Of a stretch of 64,000 bases of DNA, positions 1 through 12,083 are shown piece by piece. The first letter of the stretch is position 1. Every line of letters begins with the position of its first letter. The notes under the pieces are model-generated. The model saw only the letters and a program-made list of their open reading frames with translations. It ran no database searches and was not told the DNA's origin. This DNA is from Taudactylus pleione. Taxonomy: Eukaryota; Chordata; Amphibia; Anura; Myobatrachidae. Position numbers and translations under genes: made by a program. The stretch covers positions 186,001 to 250,000 of the forward strand of contig JAUIMM010002323.1 in assembly GCA_031769625.1 (NCBI GenBank), given 5' to 3'.

Positions 1-30
1 GATGTGAAATGGTTTTTCTCCCATGTTGCG

Positions 31-96
31 TTTAAGAGAAAACAGCAAATGCACGTTTTAGGCCAAAATGCATTGAAAGCAATGGAAACAACAAAA
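31..96. other. Roughly helically spaced A/T tracts
   Basis: Short A/T runs have centres near 33, 40.5, 48, 57.5, 66.5, 77, 87 and 94.5 in the first monomer: TTTAA, AAAA, AAAT, TTTT, AAAA, AAA, AAA and AAAA. Intervals are about 7.5-10.5 bp, close to a helical turn in the middle of the run. This could bend the DNA or rotationally position a nucleosome. It recurs in every monomer because these tracts are among the stable parts of the unit. The inference rests on counting only. Confidence 0.4.
46..75. other. Imperfect dyad / potential hairpin inside each monomer
   Basis: CAAATGCA (46-53) can pair with TGCATTG (69-75) as seven base pairs with one bulged base. Inside it, TTTT (56-59) pairs with AAAA (65-68), leaving AGGCC (60-64) as a five-base loop and CG (54-55) as a one-sided bulge. 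The common alternative right arm TGCTTTG also gives seven pairs with the same left arm, with T instead of A bulged. The frequent CG-to-AG change falls in the unpaired bulge. The element therefore repeats every 184 bp across the array. Whether it extrudes in vivo is unknown. Short dyads are reported to be enriched in centromeric satellites lacking CENP-B boxes. Confidence 0.55.
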
Positions 97-609
97 GAGC
101 ATACTTTGTGTTATCTCCTCTTGTAGCAAACACAGACAGCTCAAAATTTCACTGGATGTGTTGAAGACCAAAACCCACAAATGTGATGTGAAATGGTTTT
201 TCTCCCATGTTGCATTTAAGAGAAAACAGCAAATGCACGTTTTAGGCCAAAATGCTTTGAAAGCAATGAAAACAACAAAAGCGCATACTTTGTGATATCT
301 CCTCTTGTAGCAAACACAGACAGCTCAAAATTTCACTGGATGTGTTGAAGACCAAGACCCACAAATATGATGTGAAAAGGTTTTTCTCCCATGTTGCGTT
401 TAAGAGAAAACAGCAAATGCACGTTTTAGGCCAAAATGCATTGAAAGCAATGGAAACAACAAAAGTGCATACTTTGTGATATCTCCTCTTGTAGCAAACA
501 CAGACAGCTCAAAATTTCACTGAATGTGTTGAAGACCAAGACCCACAAATGTGATGTGAAATGGTTTTTCTCCCATGTTGCTTTTAAGAGAAAACAGCAA
601 ATGCAAGTT

Positions 610-2818
610 TTAGGCCAAAATGCATTGAAAGCAATGGAAATAACAAAAGCGCATACTTTGTGATATCTCCTCTTGTAGCAAACACAGACAGCTCAAAATT
701 TCACTGGATGTGTTGAAGACCAAGACCCACAAATGTGATGTGAAATGGTTTTTCTCCCATGTTGCGTTTAAGAGAAAACAGCAAATGCACGTTTTAGGCC
801 AAAATGCATTGAAAGCAATGAAAACACAAAAGCGCATACTTTGTGTTATCTCCTCTTGTAGCAAACACAGACAGCTCAAAATTTCACTGGATGTGTTGAA
901 GACCAAGACCCACAAATGTGATGTGAAATGTTTTTTCTCCCATGTTGCGTTTAAGAGAAAACAGCAAATGCAATTTTTAGGCCAAAATGCATTGAAAGCA
1001 ATGGAAATAACAAAAGCGCATACTTTGTGATATCTCCTCTTGTAGCAAACACAGACAGCTCAAAATTTCACTGGATGTGTTGAAGACCAAGACCCACAAA
1101 TGTGATGTGAAATGGTTTTTCTCCCATGTTGCGTTTAAGAGAAAACAGCAAATGCACGTTTTAGGCCAAAATGCTTTGAAAGCAATGAAAACTACAAAAG
1201 CGCATACTTTGTGATATCTCCTCTTGTAGCAAAAACACAGACAGCTCAAAATTTCACTGGATGTGTTGAAGACCAAGACCCACAAATGTAATGTGAAATG
1301 GTTTTTCTCCCATGTTGCGTTTAAGAGAAAACAGCAAATGCTCATTTTATGCCAAAATGCATTGAAAGCAATGGAAACAACAAAAGCGCATACTTTGTGA
1401 TATCTCCTCTTGTAGCAAACACAGACAGCTCAAAATTTCACTGGATGTGTTGAAGACCAAGACCCACAAATGTGATGTGAAATGGTTTTTCTCCCATGTT
1501 GCTTTTAAGAGAAAACAGCAAATGCAAGTTTTAGGCCAAAATGCATTGAAAGCAATGGAAATAACAAAAGTCCATACTTTGTGATATCTCCTCTTGTAGC
1601 AAACACAGACAGCTCAAAATTGCACTGGATGTGTTGAAGACCAAGACCCACAAATATGATGTGAAAAGGTTTTTCTCCCATGTTGCGTTTAAGAGAAAAC
1701 AGCAAATGCACGTTTTAGGCCAAAATGCATTGAAAGCAATGGAAACAACAAAAGCGCATACTTTGTGATATCTCCTCTTGTAGCAAACACAGACAGCTCA
1801 AAATTTCACTGGATGTGTTGAAGACCAAGACCCACAAATGTGATGTGAAATGGTTTTTCTCCCATGTTGCTTTTAAGAGAAAACAGCAAATGCAAGTTTT
1901 AGGCCAAAATGCATTGAAAGCAATGGAAATAACAAAAGTCCATACTTTGTGATATCTCCTCTTGTAGCAAACACAGACAGCTCAAAATTGCACTGGATGT
2001 GTTGAAGACCAAGACCCACAAATGTGATGTGAAATGGTTTTTCTCCCATGTTGCATTTAAGAGAAAACAGCAAATGCACGTTTTAGGCCAAAATGCTTTG
2101 AAAGCAATGGAAACAACAAAAGCGCATACTTTGTGATATCTCCTCTTGTAGCAAACACAGACAGCTCAAAATTTCACTGGATGTGTTGAAGACCAAGACC
2201 CACAAATGTGATGTGAAATGGTTTTTCTCCCATGTTGCGTTTAAGAGAAAACAGCAAATGCACGTTTTAGGCCAAAATGCATTGAAAGCAATGGAAACAA
2301 CAAAAGAGCATACTTTGTGTTATCTCCTCTTGTAGCAAACACAGACAGCTCAAAATTTCACTGGATGTGTTGAAGACCAAAACCCACAAATGTGATGTGA
2401 AATGGTTTTTCTCCCATGTTGCATTTAAGAGAAAACAGCAAATGCAAGTTTTAGGCCAAAATGCATTGAAAGCAATGGAAATAACAAAAGCGCATACTTT
2501 GTGATATCTCCGCTTGTAGCAAACACAGACAGCTCAAAATTGCACTGGATGTGTTGAAGACCAAGACCCACAAATGTGATGTGAAATGGTTTTTCTCCCA
2601 TGTTGCGTTTAAGAGAAAACAGCAAATGCACGTTTTAGGCCAAAATGCATTGAAAGCAATGGAAACAACAAAAGTGCATACTTTGTGATATCTCCTCTTG
2701 TAGCAAACACAGACAGCTCAAAATTTCACTGAATGTGTTGAAGACCAAGACCCACAAATGTGATGTGAAATGGTTTTTCTCCCATGTTGCTTTTAAGAGA
2801 AAACAGCAAATGCAAGTT
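610..2818 (+). repeat. Anchor-defined HOR unit 1 (12 monomers, 2209 bp)
   Basis: The unit starts at an arbitrary point one monomer before the anchor deletion (821) and runs to the equivalent base before the next. Its length is 12 x 184 + 1, the net of one 183-bp and one 186-bp monomer. Variants in order include GCAATTTTTAGG (near 970), AAAACTAC with AGCAAAAACAC (1190-1240), AATGTAATGTG (near 1286), GCTCATTTTATG (near 1338) and AATATGATGTGAAAAGG (near 1653). The CTCCGCTTG variant near 2508 is shared with units 3 and 4. Confidence 0.8.
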
Positions 2819-5800
2819 TTAGGCCAAAATGCATTGAAAGCAAAGGAAATAACAAAAGCGCATACTTTGTGATATCTCCTCTTGTAGCAAACACAGACAG
2901 CTCAAAATTTCACTGGATGTGTTGAAGACCAAGACCCACAAATGTGATGTGAAATGGTTTTTCTCCCATGTTGCGTTTAAGAGAAAACAGCAAATGCACG
3001 TTTTAGGCCAAAATGCATTGAAAGCAATGAAAACACAAAAGCGCATACTTTGTGTTATCTCCTCTTGTAGCAAACACAGACAGCTCAAAATTTCACTGGA
3101 TGTGTTGAAGACCAAGACCCACAAATGTGATGTGAAATGTTTTTTCTCCCATGTTGCGTTTAAGAGAAAACAGCAAATGCAATTTTTAGGCCAAAATGCA
3201 TTGAAAGCAATGGAAATAACAAAAGCGCATACTTTGTGATATCTCCTCTTGTAGCAAAAACACAGACAGCTCAAAATTTCACTGGATGTGTTGAAGACCA
3301 AGACCCACAAATGTAATGTGAAATGGTTTTTCTCCCATGTTGCGTTTAAGAGAAAACAGCAAATGCTCATTTTATACCAAAATGCATTGAAAGCAATGGA
3401 AACAACAAAAGCGCATACTTTGTGATATCTCCTCTTGTAGCAAACACAGACAGCTCAAAATTTCACTGGATGTGTTGAAGACCAAGACCCACAAATGTGA
3501 TGTGAAATGGTTTTTCTCCCATGTTGCTTTTAAGAGAAAACAGCAAATGCAAGTTTTAGGCCAAAATGCATTGAAAGCAATGGAAATAACAAAAGTCCAT
3601 ACTTTGTGATATCTCCTCTTGTAGCAAACACAGACAGCTCAAAATTGCACTGGATGTGTTGAAGACCAAGACCCACAAATATGATGTGAAAAGGTTTTTC
3701 TCCCATGTTGCGTTTAAGAGAAAACAGCAAATGCACGTTTTAGGCCAAAATGCATTGAAAGCAATGGAAACAACAAAAGCGCATACTTTGTGATATCTCC
3801 TCTTGTAGCAAACACAGACAGCTCAAAATTTCACTGGATGTGTTGAAGACCAAGACCCACAAATGTGATGTGAAATGGTTTTTCTCCCATGTTGCTTTTA
3901 AGAGAAAACAGCAAATGCAAGTTTTAGGCCAAAATGCATTGAAAGCAATGGAAATAACAAAAGTCCATACTTTGTGATATCTCCTCTTGTAGCAAACACA
4001 GACAGCTCAAAATTGCACTGGATGTGTTGAAGACCAAGACCCACAAATGTGACGTGAAATGGTTTTTCTCCCATGTTGCATTTAAGAGAAAACAGCAAAT
4101 GCACGTTTTAGGCCAAAATGCTTTGAAAGCAATGGAAACAACAAAAGCGCATACTTTGTGATATCTCCTCTTGTAGCAAACACAGACAGCTCAAAATTTC
4201 ACTGGATGTGTTGAAGACCAAGACCCACAAATGTGATGTGAAATGGTTTTTCTCCCATGTTGCGTTTAAGAGAAAACAGCAAATGCACGTTTTAGGCCAA
4301 AATGCATTGAAAGCAATGGAAACAACAAAAGAGCATACTTTGTGTTATCTCCTCTTGTAGCAAACACAGACAGCTCAAAATTTCACTGGATGTGTTGAAG
4401 ACCAAAACCCACAAATGTGATGTGAAATGGTTTTTCTCCCATGTTGCATTTAAGAGAAAACAGCAAATGCAAGTTTTAGGCCAAAATGCATTGAAAGCAA
4501 TGGAAATAACAAAAGCGCATACTTTGTGATATCTCCTCTTGTAGCAAACACAGACAGCTCAAAATTTCACTGGATGTGTTGAAGACCAAGACCCACAAAT
4601 GTGATGTGAAATGGTTTTTCTCCCATGTTGCGTTTAAGAGAAAACAGCAAATGCACGTTTTAGGCCAAAATGCTTTGAAAGCAATGGAAACAACAAAAGC
4701 GCATACTTTGTGATATCTCCTCTTGTAGCAAACACAGACAGCTCAAAATTTCACTGGATGTGTTGAAGACCAAGACCCACAAATGTGATGTGAAATGGTT
4801 TTTCTCCCATGTTGCTTTTAAGAGAAAACAGCAAATGCAAGTTTTAGGCCAAAATGCATTGAAAGCAATGGAAATAACAAAAGTCCATACTTTGTGATAT
4901 CTCCTCTTGTAGCAAACACAGACAGCTCAAAATTGCACTGGATGTGTTGAAGACCAAGACCCACAAATGTGATGTGAAATGGTTATTCTCCCATGTTGCG
5001 TTTAAGAGAAAACAGCAAATGCACGTTTTAGGCCAAAATGCATTGAAAGCAATGAAAACAACAAAAGCGCATTCTTTGTGATATCTCCTCTTGTAGCAAA
5101 CACAGACAGCTCAAAATTTCACTGGATGTGTTGAAGACCAAGACCCAAAAATGTGATGTGAAATGGTTTTTCTCCCATGTTGCGTTTAAGAGAAAACAGC
5201 AAATGCAAGTTTTAGGCCAAAATGCATTGAAAGCAATGAAAACAACAAAAGCGCATACTTTGTGATATCTCCTCTTGTAGCAAACACAGACAGCTCAAAA
5301 TTTCACTGGATGTGTTGAAGACCAAGACCCACAAATGTGATGTGAAATGGTTTTTCTCCCATGTTGCATTTAAGAGAAAACAGCAAATGCACGTTTTAGG
5401 CCAAAATGCTTTGAAAGCAATTTAAACAACAAAAGCGCATACTTTGTGATATCTCCTCTTGTAGCAAACACAGACAGCTCAAAATTTCACTGGATGTGTT
5501 GAAGACCAAGACCCACAAATGTGATGTGAAATGGTTTTTCTCCCATGTTGCGTTTAAGAGAAAACAGCAAATGCACGTTTTAGGCCAAAATGCATTGAAA
5601 GCAATGGAAACAACAAAAGAGCATACTTTGTGTTATCTCCTCTTGTAGCAAACACAGACAGCTCAAAATTTCACTGGATGTGTTGAAGACCAAAACCCAC
5701 AAATGTGATGTGAAATGGTTTTTCTCCCATGTTGCATTTAAGAGAAAACAGCAAATGCACGTTTTAGGCCAAAATGCTTTGAAAGCAATGAAAACAACAA

Positions 5801-6131
5801 AAGCGCATACTTTGTGATATCTCCTCTTGTAGCAAACACAGACAGCTCAAAATTTCACTGGATGTGTTGAAGACCAAGACCCACAAATATGATGTGAAAA
5901 GGTTTTTCTCCCATGTTGCGTTTAAGAGAAAACAGCAAATGCACGTTTTAGGCCAAAATGCATTGAAAGCAATGGAAACAACAAAAGTGCATACTTTGTG
6001 ATATCTCCTCTTGTAGCAAACACAGACAGCTCAAAATTTCACTGAATGTGTTGAAGACCAAGACCCACAAATGTGATGTGAAATGGTTTTTCTCCCATGT
6101 TGCTTTTAAGAGAAAACAGCAAATGCAAGTT
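2819..6131 (+). repeat. Anchor-defined HOR unit 2 (18 monomers, 3313 bp), missing one monomer of the core
   Basis: The unit begins like unit 1, but the AAAACTAC monomer is missing. The GCAATTTTTAGG monomer near 3180 runs straight into AGCAAAAACACAG near 3256, so the two variants are 184 bp closer than in units 1, 3 and 4. The junction lies in the identical sequence between about 3190 and 3255. The remainder carries private-looking changes that reappear 4049 bp later: GGTTATTCTCC (4982), GCGCATTCTTTG (near 5069) and CAATTTAAAC (near 5419). Confidence 0.8.
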
Positions 6132-8034
6132 TTAGGCCAAAATGCATTGAAAGCAATGGAAATAACAAAAGCGCATACTTTGTGATATCTCCTCTTGTAG
6201 CAAACACAGACAGCTCAAAATTTCACTGGATGTGTTGAAGACCAAGACCCACAAATGTGATGTGAAATGGTTTTTCTCCCATGTTGCGTTTAAGAGAAAA
6301 CAGCAAATGCACGTTTTAGGCCAAAATGCATTGAAAGCAATGAAAACACAAAAGCGCATACTTTGTGTTATCTCCTCTTGTAGCAAACACAGACAGCTCA
6401 AAATTTCACTGGATGTGTTGAAGACCAAGACCCACAAATGTGATGTGAAATGTTTTTTCTCCCATGTTGCGTTTAAGAGAAAACAGCAAATGCAATTTTT
6501 AGGCCAAAATGCATTGAAAGCAATGGAAATAACAAAAGCGCATACTTTGTGATATCTCCTCTTGTAGCAAACACAGACAGCTCAAAATTTCACTGGATGT
6601 GTTGAAGACCAAGACCCACAAATGTGATGTGAAATGGTTTTTCTCCCATGTTGCGTTTAAGAGAAAACAGCAAATGCACGTTTTAGGCCAAAATGCTTTG
6701 AAAGCAATGAAAACTACAAAAGCGCATACTTTGTGATATCTCCTCTTGTAGCAAAAACACAGACAGCTCAAAATTTCACTGGATGTGTTGAAGACCAAGA
6801 CCCACAAATGTAATGTGAAATGGTTTTTCTCCCATGTTGCGTTTAAGAGAAAACAGCAAATGCTCATTTTATGCCAAAATGCATTGAAAGCAATGGAAAC
6901 AACAAAAGCGCATACTTTGTGATATCTCCTCTTGTAGCAAACACAGACAGCTCAAAATTTCACTGGATGTGTTGAAGACCAAGACCCACAAATGTGATGT
7001 GAAATGGTTTTTCTCCCATGTTGCTTTTAAGAGAAAACAGCAAATGCAAGTTTTAGGCCAAAATGCATTGAAAGCAATGGAAATAACAAAAGTCCATACT
7101 TTGTGATATCTCCTCTTGTAGCAAACACAGACAGCTCAAAATTGCACTGGATGTGTTGAAGACCAAGACCCACAAATATGATGTGAAAAGGTTTTTCTCC
7201 CATGTTGCGTTTAAGAGAAAACAGCAAATGCACGTTTTAGGCCAAAATGCATTGAAAGCAATGGAAACAACAAAAGCGCATACTTTGTGATATCTCCTCT
7301 TGTAGCAAACACAGACAGCTCAAAATTTCACTGGATGTGTTGAAGACCAAGACCCACAAATGTGATGTGAAATGGTTTTTCTCCCATGTTGCTTTTAAGA
7401 GAAAACAGCAAATGCAAGTTTTAGGCCAAAATGCATTGAAAGCAATGGAAATAACAAAAGTCCATACTTTGTGATATCTCCTCTTGTAGCAAACACAGAC
7501 AGCTCAAAATTGCACTGGATGTGTTGAAGACCAAGACCCACAAATGTGATGTGAAATGGTTTTTCTCCCATGTTGCATTTAAGAGAAAACAGCAAATGCA
7601 CGTTTTAGGCCAAAATGCTTTGAAAGCAATGGAAACAACAAAAGCGCATACTTTGTGATATCTCCTCTTGTAGCAAACACAGACAGCTCAAAATTTCACT
7701 GGATGTGTTGAAGACCAAGACCCACAAATGTGATGTGAAATGGTTTTTCTCCCATGTTGCGTTTAAGAGAAAACAGCAAATGCACGTTTTAGGCCAAAAT
7801 GCATTGAAAGCAATGGAAACAACAAAAGAGCATACTTTGTGTTATCTCCTCTTGTAGCAAACACAGACAGCTCAAAATTTCACTGGATGTGTTGAAGACC
7901 AAAACCCACAAATGTGATGTGAAATGGTTTTTCTCCCATGTTGCATTTAAGAGAAAACAGCAAATGCAAGTTTTAGGCCAAAATGCATTGAAAGCAATGG
8001 AAATAACAAAAGCGCATACTTTGTGATATCTCCG
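3986..8034 (+). repeat. 22-monomer tandem duplication, copy 1 (4049 bp)
   Basis: The alignment to 8035-12083 begins just after 3985 T versus 8034 G and persists to 12112. Marker variants keep the offset: GGTTATTCTCC 4982/9031, TTTAAACAAC 5421/9470, anchor 6343/10392. The only difference I noticed is GACGTG near 4050 against GATGTG near 8099. Confidence 0.8.
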
Positions 8035-8128
8035 CTTGTAGCAAACACAGACAGCTCAAAATTGCACTGGATGTGTTGAAGACCAAGACCCACAAATGTG
8101 ATGTGAAATGGTTTTTCTCCCATGTTGC
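5523..8128 (+). repeat. Block repeated 5522 bp upstream, copy 2
   Basis: This is the second copy of 1-2606. Its match ends at 8129. From 8035 onward the sequence instead follows 3986 onward at an offset of 4049. The exchange point therefore lies in the ~95 bp shared by both alignments. Confidence 0.8.
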
Positions 8129-10180
8129 ATTTAAGAGAAAACAGCAAATGCACGTTTTAGGCCAAAATGCTTTGAAAGCAATGGAAACAACAAAAGCGCA
8201 TACTTTGTGATATCTCCTCTTGTAGCAAACACAGACAGCTCAAAATTTCACTGGATGTGTTGAAGACCAAGACCCACAAATGTGATGTGAAATGGTTTTT
8301 CTCCCATGTTGCGTTTAAGAGAAAACAGCAAATGCACGTTTTAGGCCAAAATGCATTGAAAGCAATGGAAACAACAAAAGAGCATACTTTGTGTTATCTC
8401 CTCTTGTAGCAAACACAGACAGCTCAAAATTTCACTGGATGTGTTGAAGACCAAAACCCACAAATGTGATGTGAAATGGTTTTTCTCCCATGTTGCATTT
8501 AAGAGAAAACAGCAAATGCAAGTTTTAGGCCAAAATGCATTGAAAGCAATGGAAATAACAAAAGCGCATACTTTGTGATATCTCCTCTTGTAGCAAACAC
8601 AGACAGCTCAAAATTTCACTGGATGTGTTGAAGACCAAGACCCACAAATGTGATGTGAAATGGTTTTTCTCCCATGTTGCGTTTAAGAGAAAACAGCAAA
8701 TGCACGTTTTAGGCCAAAATGCTTTGAAAGCAATGGAAACAACAAAAGCGCATACTTTGTGATATCTCCTCTTGTAGCAAACACAGACAGCTCAAAATTT
8801 CACTGGATGTGTTGAAGACCAAGACCCACAAATGTGATGTGAAATGGTTTTTCTCCCATGTTGCTTTTAAGAGAAAACAGCAAATGCAAGTTTTAGGCCA
8901 AAATGCATTGAAAGCAATGGAAATAACAAAAGTCCATACTTTGTGATATCTCCTCTTGTAGCAAACACAGACAGCTCAAAATTGCACTGGATGTGTTGAA
9001 GACCAAGACCCACAAATGTGATGTGAAATGGTTATTCTCCCATGTTGCGTTTAAGAGAAAACAGCAAATGCACGTTTTAGGCCAAAATGCATTGAAAGCA
9101 ATGAAAACAACAAAAGCGCATTCTTTGTGATATCTCCTCTTGTAGCAAACACAGACAGCTCAAAATTTCACTGGATGTGTTGAAGACCAAGACCCAAAAA
9201 TGTGATGTGAAATGGTTTTTCTCCCATGTTGCGTTTAAGAGAAAACAGCAAATGCAAGTTTTAGGCCAAAATGCATTGAAAGCAATGAAAACAACAAAAG
9301 CGCATACTTTGTGATATCTCCTCTTGTAGCAAACACAGACAGCTCAAAATTTCACTGGATGTGTTGAAGACCAAGACCCACAAATGTGATGTGAAATGGT
9401 TTTTCTCCCATGTTGCATTTAAGAGAAAACAGCAAATGCACGTTTTAGGCCAAAATGCTTTGAAAGCAATTTAAACAACAAAAGCGCATACTTTGTGATA
9501 TCTCCTCTTGTAGCAAACACAGACAGCTCAAAATTTCACTGGATGTGTTGAAGACCAAGACCCACAAATGTGATGTGAAATGGTTTTTCTCCCATGTTGC
9601 GTTTAAGAGAAAACAGCAAATGCACGTTTTAGGCCAAAATGCATTGAAAGCAATGGAAACAACAAAAGAGCATACTTTGTGTTATCTCCTCTTGTAGCAA
9701 ACACAGACAGCTCAAAATTTCACTGGATGTGTTGAAGACCAAAACCCACAAATGTGATGTGAAATGGTTTTTCTCCCATGTTGCATTTAAGAGAAAACAG
9801 CAAATGCACGTTTTAGGCCAAAATGCTTTGAAAGCAATGAAAACAACAAAAGCGCATACTTTGTGATATCTCCTCTTGTAGCAAACACAGACAGCTCAAA
9901 ATTTCACTGGATGTGTTGAAGACCAAGACCCACAAATATGATGTGAAAAGGTTTTTCTCCCATGTTGCGTTTAAGAGAAAACAGCAAATGCACGTTTTAG
10001 GCCAAAATGCATTGAAAGCAATGGAAACAACAAAAGTGCATACTTTGTGATATCTCCTCTTGTAGCAAACACAGACAGCTCAAAATTTCACTGAATGTGT
10101 TGAAGACCAAGACCCACAAATGTGATGTGAAATGGTTTTTCTCCCATGTTGCTTTTAAGAGAAAACAGCAAATGCAAGTT
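6132..10180 (+). repeat. Anchor-defined HOR unit 3 (22 monomers, 4049 bp)
   Basis: The first two kilobases match unit 1 at a constant offset of 5522 bp up to 8128. The remainder matches unit 2 at an offset of 4049 bp (GGTTATTCTCC at 9031, GCGCATTCTTTG near 9118, CAATTTAAAC near 9468). Unit 3 is therefore a mosaic of the unit 1 front and the unit 2 back, as produced by an exchange between misaligned copies. Confidence 0.8.
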
Positions 10181-12083
10181 TTAGGCCAAAATGCATTGAA
10201 AGCAATGGAAATAACAAAAGCGCATACTTTGTGATATCTCCTCTTGTAGCAAACACAGACAGCTCAAAATTTCACTGGATGTGTTGAAGACCAAGACCCA
10301 CAAATGTGATGTGAAATGGTTTTTCTCCCATGTTGCGTTTAAGAGAAAACAGCAAATGCACGTTTTAGGCCAAAATGCATTGAAAGCAATGAAAACACAA
10401 AAGCGCATACTTTGTGTTATCTCCTCTTGTAGCAAACACAGACAGCTCAAAATTTCACTGGATGTGTTGAAGACCAAGACCCACAAATGTGATGTGAAAT
10501 GTTTTTTCTCCCATGTTGCGTTTAAGAGAAAACAGCAAATGCAATTTTTAGGCCAAAATGCATTGAAAGCAATGGAAATAACAAAAGCGCATACTTTGTG
10601 ATATCTCCTCTTGTAGCAAACACAGACAGCTCAAAATTTCACTGGATGTGTTGAAGACCAAGACCCACAAATGTGATGTGAAATGGTTTTTCTCCCATGT
10701 TGCGTTTAAGAGAAAACAGCAAATGCACGTTTTAGGCCAAAATGCTTTGAAAGCAATGAAAACTACAAAAGCGCATACTTTGTGATATCTCCTCTTGTAG
10801 CAAAAACACAGACAGCTCAAAATTTCACTGGATGTGTTGAAGACCAAGACCCACAAATGTAATGTGAAATGGTTTTTCTCCCATGTTGCGTTTAAGAGAA
10901 AACAGCAAATGCTCATTTTATGCCAAAATGCATTGAAAGCAATGGAAACAACAAAAGCGCATACTTTGTGATATCTCCTCTTGTAGCAAACACAGACAGC
11001 TCAAAATTTCACTGGATGTGTTGAAGACCAAGACCCACAAATGTGATGTGAAATGGTTTTTCTCCCATGTTGCTTTTAAGAGAAAACAGCAAATGCAAGT
11101 TTTAGGCCAAAATGCATTGAAAGCAATGGAAATAACAAAAGTCCATACTTTGTGATATCTCCTCTTGTAGCAAACACAGACAGCTCAAAATTGCACTGGA
11201 TGTGTTGAAGACCAAGACCCACAAATATGATGTGAAAAGGTTTTTCTCCCATGTTGCGTTTAAGAGAAAACAGCAAATGCACGTTTTAGGCCAAAATGCA
11301 TTGAAAGCAATGGAAACAACAAAAGCGCATACTTTGTGATATCTCCTCTTGTAGCAAACACAGACAGCTCAAAATTTCACTGGATGTGTTGAAGACCAAG
11401 ACCCACAAATGTGATGTGAAATGGTTTTTCTCCCATGTTGCTTTTAAGAGAAAACAGCAAATGCAAGTTTTAGGCCAAAATGCATTGAAAGCAATGGAAA
11501 TAACAAAAGTCCATACTTTGTGATATCTCCTCTTGTAGCAAACACAGACAGCTCAAAATTGCACTGGATGTGTTGAAGACCAAGACCCACAAATGTGATG
11601 TGAAATGGTTTTTCTCCCATGTTGCATTTAAGAGAAAACAGCAAATGCACGTTTTAGGCCAAAATGCTTTGAAAGCAATGGAAACAACAAAAGCGCATAC
11701 TTTGTGATATCTCCTCTTGTAGCAAACACAGACAGCTCAAAATTTCACTGGATGTGTTGAAGACCAAGACCCACAAATGTGATGTGAAATGGTTTTTCTC
11801 CCATGTTGCGTTTAAGAGAAAACAGCAAATGCACGTTTTAGGCCAAAATGCATTGAAAGCAATGGAAACAACAAAAGAGCATACTTTGTGTTATCTCCTC
11901 TTGTAGCAAACACAGACAGCTCAAAATTTCACTGGATGTGTTGAAGACCAAAACCCACAAATGTGATGTGAAATGGTTTTTCTCCCATGTTGCATTTAAG
12001 AGAAAACAGCAAATGCAAGTTTTAGGCCAAAATGCATTGAAAGCAATGGAAATAACAAAAGCGCATACTTTGTGATATCTCCG
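8035..12083 (+). repeat. 22-monomer tandem duplication, copy 2 (4049 bp)
   Basis: This copy is directly adjacent to copy 1, so it is a true tandem duplication of a block that is itself composite. Its length of 22 x 184 + 1 follows from the single 183-bp and 186-bp monomers it contains. Confidence 0.8.

Larger units (their letters stand above)
1..184 (+). repeat. Representative satellite monomer (phase chosen arbitrarily)
   Basis: This first copy shows the parts found in nearly all others. There is a pyrimidine run TTTTTCTCCC at 13-22. The first CpG lies in TTGCGTTTAAG near 27-37. A dyad occupies 46-75, with a second CpG in GCACG. An A-rich stretch ending in AAAAG is followed by the variable triplet before CATAC. 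TATCTCCTCTTG near 112-122 follows. The right third is very stable: CAAACACAGACAGCTC, CACTGGATGTGTTGAAGACC, then CCCACAAATGT. This copy is the AGC-type: it has AAAAGAGCATAC, GTGTTATCTCC and CCAAAACCC. Most other copies have AAAAGCGCATAC, GTGATATCTCC and CCAAGACCC. GATATC (EcoRV) is therefore present in most monomers but absent here. Confidence 0.95.
1..2606 (+). repeat. Block repeated 5522 bp downstream, copy 1
   Basis: Bases 1-2606 line up with 5523-8128 at a constant offset of 5522 (30 monomers + 2). I saw no difference by eye until TTGCG here (2607 G) versus TTGCA (8129 A). The block includes the anchor (821/6343) and the AGCAAAAACAC insertion. Confidence 0.8.

Noticed and set aside
13..22. 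Polypyrimidine runs (TTTTTCTCCC and TCTCCTCTT) as splice, terminator or triplex signals
   Set aside because: They recur in every monomer with no associated promoter, intron or mirror repeat, so there is no support for a function.
1505..1711. Minus-strand peptide with GEKPFH, reminiscent of the C2H2 zinc-finger linker
   Set aside because: The Cys and His pairs at finger spacing are absent, 184 bp is not a multiple of the 84-bp finger unit, and the frame does not continue. I treat it as coincidence.
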